In this document: one piece after another, positions 5,600-9,076 of the stretch
Position numbering within the stretch: position 1 is the stretch's first letter
Layout of the letters: each line of letters opens with the position of its first letter
Origin: Muribaculaceae bacterium
GTDB lineage: Bacteria > Bacteroidota > Bacteroidia > Bacteroidales > Muribaculaceae
DNA length: 9,076 nucleotides
Direction of reading: 5' to 3'
Assembly (NCBI GenBank): GCA_029051445.1
Contig: JAIDKP010000286.1
Location: forward strand, 1-9,076
Position numbers and translations under genes: made by a program
Notes under the pieces: model-generated
Database searches by the model: none
Seen by the model: the letters and a program-made list of their open reading frames with translations, nothing else
Told to the model about the DNA's origin: nothing

Positions 5600-7627
5600 A
5601 TGCCGCATAGGCTCGTCATATTCCTTATAGCGATCCTGTCATTCACATGCCGGGCCGACAAGTGGGTGCACCATCTTCCGTTCGGAGGTGTCGACAATAT
5701 TGCCGAAACCTCCGGACGCGTTTATTTTTCATCCCTCGGTGCCCTCTACGCCTACGACAAGAAAAATCGGGAGACAATAACTTTCTTCCCCAAAGACTAC
5801 CTCAACGACATCAGAGTTTCAGGCATATACACTGTTCCATCCTCTGATATGTGCGCCGTGGCATATGCAAGCGGCAACATCGATATTATACGCGACAACT
5901 CGTCGATACTCAACCTGCCCGACATAAAGACATCACGACTCACCCCACGCACAATAAGCGACATAACCATAAGCCCCGATCTTAAAACGCTATATGTCAC
6001 CACCGGATATGGGGTAGTCATCTTCGATCTTGTCAAAGGTGAGGTGCGGGAGCACACTCGCAGCCACGACACCCCCACAACCGTCACTCGGCAGCCAATA
6101 AACATCCCGCCGTCACTCGGCGCATCCTGCTTCTCTGCCGCAAAAGGCCTTTCCGAAGTGTGGATAGGAAACAGCAGTGGTATAAGCTGCTACGACCTGA
6201 CATCCGACGTTCCGGTACTCACCGTAGGCCCCATACGTCCGGGCGAGATGAGCGTTTCCGACATAAACATGCTTCGTTTCAGCGACTCAGGCAATCTATA
6301 TATTGGATCGCGGGGAAACTCCAACGTACACATCAACCGAAACACCGGAAACATCGGCCGCCTGTGTCGGCTTGAAGCCGATGGAACATTTCGCGACCTC
6401 ACGCCCGGCCGTCTCACACACCTCTTTGAGAAGAAGCCATATCCCTCCGACAGCCTTTTCGACCTGACATTTGTGCGCGAAGACCCTGGCAATCCCGCGA
6501 TACACTATGCCGGCTCACTGCTCGAAGGCTTCTATGCGCTCGACAACAAGGAAGAGATAAACCACTTCTATCTCGACAACACCCGGTTTCTCGACAACTG
6601 GGGAGTTCGCGTCATGGATCTCGCATTTGATCCACGTGGTGGCATGTGGGCATACTCCGAAGCACCCGACGATACACCCATGATCTTCTACCTCCCGCCC
6701 CTGGCGAGGGAAAACATCAGTACTGTCACAAGCCGGGACTGGACCCCCGTAGACTTTACCTCCGGTGTCATATCCGGCCGTGATTGCACCGCAGTCATGT
6801 CTGCGTCCGGACGCTACATCTACTCCATGGGATCAGCCGACATCTATATCTACGACACCGCCGGAACATCCACACTTGCCGATGACAGAGGGCACTGGGC
6901 GAGAACCTTCGTCGACGCATCGACTGCGGCATCACTGCCCGTCACCCGCATATGCTCGATTATGGAGGACACCGCCGACAACTCGCTGTGGATCGGAACC
7001 GACATCGGCGTACTCATAGCACCCCGCCCTTGGGAGGTCGCCGAAGGCACACTTCACGTCATACGCCCCAAAGTCGACCGCAACAACGGCACATCCCTCG
7101 CCGACTACCTTCTCGCAAACGAGCGCATATACAGCATTGCGGCCGATCCACTCGGCAACAAGTGGATAGCTACCGAAAACTCCGGTGCAGTGCATGTCTC
7201 ACCCGACGGAAGCAGGATACTCGCCGTCTGCACCTCTGCAAATTCCCCGCTGCCCTCCGACCGTATAAATGCCGTCGCCTGCGCTGCCGACGGCACAGTC
7301 TACTTCGGCACCGGCTACGGACTGATTGAATACCAATCCGACTATCGGCCGGGAGAATCCGATTACTCCAACATTTCAATCTACCCTAATCCTGTACGTC
7401 CCGACTATCACGGCGACATAATCATCGACGGACTCGTTGCCAATTCAGTCATTAACATCATCGACAGCGCTGGAGCGCTCGTTGCACGGCTTCGTAGCGA
7501 AGGAGGACGCATCCGCTGGAACCCCGCCAACGCCTCACGCAGGCTTCCGTCAGGCATCTACTATGTCATAGCCGATTCGCCGGAATGCTCCGGTCGCACC
7601 ATTGGAAAAATAGCCTTAGTCCGATAA
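5600..7627 (+). CDS. PorZ-like beta-propeller protein with type IX secretion (T9SS) type C-terminal domain
   Basis: This 675-aa exported protein has a signal peptide (LVIFLIAILSFTC core, probable cleavage after A19, CRA|D). The body is a beta-propeller with recurring blade phrases: LYVTTGYGVVIFD (131), VWIGNSSGISCYD (187), LWIGTDIGVLI (463), KWIATENSGAVHV (521) and VYFGTGYGLIEY (567). The C-terminal ~85 residues form a T9SS sorting-type domain: 'ISIYPNPV' (592-599), 'INIIDSAGALVARL', 'SGIYYVI' (651-657) and a basic 'GKIALVR' end. This architecture matches PorZ of Porphyromonas gingivalis, a surface component of the T9SS attachment complex. Many gut Bacteroidales carry PorZ-like proteins annotated as 'Por secretion system protein' whose role is unclear, and no other T9SS gene is visible here, so I do not assign the symbol. 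It follows the S41 protease by 49 nt in the same direction and is probably cotranscribed. ATG 5600 is the only start that preserves the leader. The family is confident; orthology to PorZ is probable. Confidence 0.85.
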   Translation: MPHRLVIFLIAILSFTCRADKWVHHLPFGGVDNIAETSGRVYFSSLGALYAYDKKNRETITFFPKDYLNDIRVSGIYTVPSSDMCAVAYASGNIDIIRDNSSILNLPDIKTSRLTPRTISDITISPDLKTLYVTTGYGVVIFDLVKGEVREHTRSHDTPTTVTRQPINIPPSLGASCFSAAKGLSEVWIGNSSGISCYDLTSDVPVLTVGPIRPGEMSVSDINMLRFSDSGNLYIGSRGNSNVHINRNTGNIGRLCRLEADGTFRDLTPGRLTHLFEKKPYPSDSLFDLTFVREDPGNPAIHYAGSLLEGFYALDNKEEINHFYLDNTRFLDNWGVRVMDLAFDPRGGMWAYSEAPDDTPMIFYLPPLARENISTVTSRDWTPVDFTSGVISGRDCTAVMSASGRYIYSMGSADIYIYDTAGTSTLADDRGHWARTFVDASTAASLPVTRICSIMEDTADNSLWIGTDIGVLIAPRPWEVAEGTLHVIRPKVDRNNGTSLADYLLANERIYSIAADPLGNKWIATENSGAVHVSPDGSRILAVCTSANSPLPSDRINAVACAADGTVYFGTGYGLIEYQSDYRPGESDYSNISIYPNPVRPDYHGDIIIDGLVANSVINIIDSAGALVARLRSEGGRIRWNPANASRRLPSGIYYVIADSPECSGRTIGKIALVR

Positions 7628-7656
7628 GGATTTTGACGCAAAGATACATCACAGAC

Positions 7657-7681
7657 GGCCGTTAATTTAGGTTAAATGGCC
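7657..7681 (+). terminator. Possible intrinsic terminator after the PorZ-like gene
   Basis: GGCCG-TTAA pairs with TTAA-A-TGGCC: nine base pairs including one G-U, with one bulged A and a 6-nt loop (TTTAGG). The structure starts 29 nt after the stop codon. A TTTT run (7687-7690) follows, but separated by 5 nt, so termination would be imperfect. The next promoter box is only 22 nt downstream, supporting a transcription boundary here. Confidence 0.4.
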
Positions 7682-7702
7682 ACTCGTTTTCCTCTGGGTT
7701 CT

Positions 7703-7710
7703 TAACTTTG
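7703..7710 (+). promoter_or_regulatory. Bacteroidota -7 promoter box for recJ
   Basis: TAACTTTG is an exact TAnnTTTG match and shares TTAACTTTGTAT with the box before the S41 protease gene. I see no good TTTG -33 element at the usual distance. The inferred start near 7715-7718 gives recJ an untranslated leader of about 110 nt. Confidence 0.6.
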
Positions 7711-7716
7711 TATTGG

Positions 7717-7825
7717 CTACCCGTAGTAGTGCGTGGCAATTCCCACCACATCTCTCTCCAAAGTACATACGGGGACCCTACCCTTCTTGAAGGGCTCTGC
7801 GATAGAAAATAAAAAATAAACATAA
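7717..7825 (+). promoter_or_regulatory. Structured 5' leader of recJ
   Basis: The ~110 nt between the inferred start site and the recJ ATG contain three small hairpins. These are CTAC/GTAG (7717-7720 with 7726-7729), GTGG/CCAC (7733-7736 with 7743-7746) and the strong CCCTTC-TT-GAAGGG (7781-7794), which can close as a CUUG tetraloop. GGG at 7772-7774 could instead pair with CCC at 7781-7783, which would exclude the last hairpin. An A-rich stretch (about 7805-7825) precedes the ATG, a common Bacteroidota translation-start context. I do not recognise a known riboswitch, and regulation is only a possibility. Confidence 0.35.
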
Positions 7826-9058
7826 ATGACTGATAACAAATGGAACTTTACTCCCCCTGGCTCCATAGACACGCAAGCTCTCAATAAGATGGCTCAGAAA
7901 TGGCCCGAAGCCCCGGTTATCGCCAGGCTTCTGGCTCAGAGAGGCATAACATCCGAGGAAGAGGCCGATAAATTCTTTCGCCCCTCCCTTGCCGATCTGC
8001 ACGACCCGTTTCTTATGCCCGGCATGGACAAAGCCGTAGCAAGGCTGAATCATGCCATGGGGAAAAAAGAAAAAATAATGGTCTACGGCGACTACGACGT
8101 CGATGGAACGACTGCTGTCGCACTTGTCTATAAATACCTGCGGGGGTTCTATTCCAACATCGAATACAGCATCCCCACACGCGAAGACCACGGATACGGC
8201 ATCACACGCCGCGCCATAGACGAGTTCCGAGACAAAAACGTCGGACTCGTCATTATACTCGACTGCGGAATTAAAGCGATCGAGGAAGTCGCATATGCAA
8301 GATCGATAGGCATCGAATTCATCATATGCGACCACCACGTTTCCGACTCCGAGCTGCCGGAAGCAGCCGCGATACTGAATCCGAAACTTGAGGGAAACAC
8401 CTACCCTTGCTCACACCTGTCTGGATGCGGAGTAGGGTTCAAATTCATGCAGGCGTTTTCAAGAAGCAACGGCATCGACGAGCGAGACCTTGAGGGAATG
8501 CTCGATCTGGTCGCGGTATCGATAGCTGCCGACATTGTGCCCATAGTCGACGAGAACCGCATCATGACCTACCATGGGCTGAGGAGACTCAACACAAATC
8601 CAAACACCGGATTGAGAGCGATAATGCGCATGGCGCAGATTCCCTCCTCACGGGAAATCACGATTTCAGATGTCATCTTCAAGATCGGGCCGCGCATAAA
8701 CGCGTCAGGGCGGATGCAGCGGGGCATAGAAGCCGTAGACCTGCTTGTCTCGCGCGACTTCGGAGAAGCGATGCTGCGCGCCAAAGCAATCGACCAGTAC
8801 AACAAAGACCGGAAAGAACTCGACAGGCGCATCACCGAAGAAGCCAACGCAATCATCGACCGGCACTCGGCAAGACTCGCCGACCGCAAGTCCATGGTTA
8901 TCTACAACACCGACTGGCACAAAGGCATAGTAGGCATAGTGGCGTCAAGACTCACCGAACTGTACTACAAACCGGTTGTCGTACTGACACTCCACGACGG
9001 CCTCGCGACAGGATCTTCAAGATCAGTTCTGGTATTCGACGTATATAGCGCCGTCTAG
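7826..9058 (+). CDS. recJ: Single-stranded-DNA-specific exonuclease RecJ, interrupted by an in-frame TAG
   Basis: RecJ is the 5'-3' single-strand DNA exonuclease of recombination and mismatch or base-excision repair, acting in the cytoplasm with Mn2+/Mg2+. The DHH phosphoesterase core is intact. It has DYDVDG (89-94), ILDCGI with D146, the DHH triad D169-H170-H171 (ICDHHVSD), 'SGCGVGFKF', and 'AADIVPI' with D236. The linker and DHHA1 domain follow with 'INASGRMQRGIEAVDLLVSRD' and 'DWHKGIVGIVASRLTE'. Family members are usually ~560-580 aa, but this frame stops at 410. After the TAG (9056-9058) the same frame continues S-A-R-D-L-L to the window edge, as expected of RecJ. The residues before the stop, SVLVFDVYSAV, differ from the family's usual SV-P/x-GFDVY. 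The product would lack the GGH...AAG part of DHHA1 and the OB fold, so it is probably non-functional if the stop is real. It has its own promoter and leader. Confidence 0.93.
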   Translation: MTDNKWNFTPPGSIDTQALNKMAQKWPEAPVIARLLAQRGITSEEEADKFFRPSLADLHDPFLMPGMDKAVARLNHAMGKKEKIMVYGDYDVDGTTAVALVYKYLRGFYSNIEYSIPTREDHGYGITRRAIDEFRDKNVGLVIILDCGIKAIEEVAYARSIGIEFIICDHHVSDSELPEAAAILNPKLEGNTYPCSHLSGCGVGFKFMQAFSRSNGIDERDLEGMLDLVAVSIAADIVPIVDENRIMTYHGLRRLNTNPNTGLRAIMRMAQIPSSREITISDVIFKIGPRINASGRMQRGIEAVDLLVSRDFGEAMLRAKAIDQYNKDRKELDRRITEEANAIIDRHSARLADRKSMVIYNTDWHKGIVGIVASRLTELYYKPVVVLTLHDGLATGSSRSVLVFDVYSAV

Positions 9059-9076
9059 AGCGCACGCGACCTGCTC

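Noticed and set aside
7778..8338. 186-codon minus-strand frame opposite recJ
   Set aside because: It is antisense to the RecJ DHH core, where every catalytic motif is present on the plus strand.
9056..9058. TAG reassigned as a sense codon in this genome
   Set aside because: TAG terminates both queG (1956-1958) and the TIGR02757 gene (1970-1972) at the expected protein ends, so a general recoding is not supported. Mutation or sequence error explains the recJ case more simply.
1..9076. CRISPR arrays, insertion sequences, prophage genes, tRNA or rRNA genes, toxin-antitoxin or defence modules
   Set aside because: No direct-repeat array, transposase, integrase, tRNA-like cloverleaf or defence domain was seen. 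Nearly all sequence is accounted for by eight housekeeping or envelope genes, and the longest gene-free stretch is the ~200 nt before recJ.

Overview
The window looks like an ordinary chromosomal segment from a gut-type Bacteroidales bacterium. The moderate GC content (roughly 50-55% by eye) together with the protein flavour suggests Muribaculaceae, but that family-level call is inference. The evidence for the phylum is as follows: promoter elements of the Bacteroidota type (TAnnTTTG) lie upstream of three genes; starts are A-rich or lack a clear Shine-Dalgarno; and there are Bacteroidota-typical families (a DUF2723-like C-terminus, a TIGR02757/DUF2400 protein, and a PorZ-like propeller with a type IX secretion C-terminal domain). 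I see no mobile element, CRISPR array, rRNA or tRNA.

Layout. (1) Positions 1-1958, plus strand: the 3' end of a probable DUF2723 membrane protein gene, a NodB-type polysaccharide deacetylase 2 nt downstream, and queG (epoxyqueuosine reductase), which overlaps the deacetylase by 23 nt. This is a tightly packed operon. (2) Positions 1970-3758, minus strand: a YegS/DgkB-like lipid kinase followed after 4 nt by a TIGR02757 (DUF2400) protein. These converge on queG with an 11-nt gap, and the two facing stop codons lie in the arms of a small hairpin. (3) Positions 3759-3870: a compact divergent promoter region. The minus-strand -7 box sits so close to the kinase ATG that its mRNA may be leaderless. 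The plus-strand -7 box swallows the first possible TTG start of the next gene. (4) Positions 3871-7627, plus strand: a secreted S41 (CtpA-like) PDZ protease, then a 675-aa PorZ-like beta-propeller protein with a type IX sorting-like C-terminal domain, followed by a possible terminator hairpin. (5) Positions 7703-9076, plus strand: a promoter, a structured leader of about 110 nt, and recJ.

The genes are mostly housekeeping: tRNA queuosine modification, recombination and repair, lipid phosphorylation, envelope sugar or peptidoglycan modification, and periplasmic proteolysis. The S41 protease and PorZ-like protein probably form a cell-envelope transcription unit.

The clearest anomaly is at the right edge. 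The recJ frame is interrupted by an in-frame TAG at 9056-9058, well short of normal RecJ length. RecJ-like codons continue in the same frame after the stop, and a short segment just before it reads as if one base was lost and one gained. This looks like either a recent recJ pseudogene or local sequence error. I found no convincing undescribed multi-gene system.
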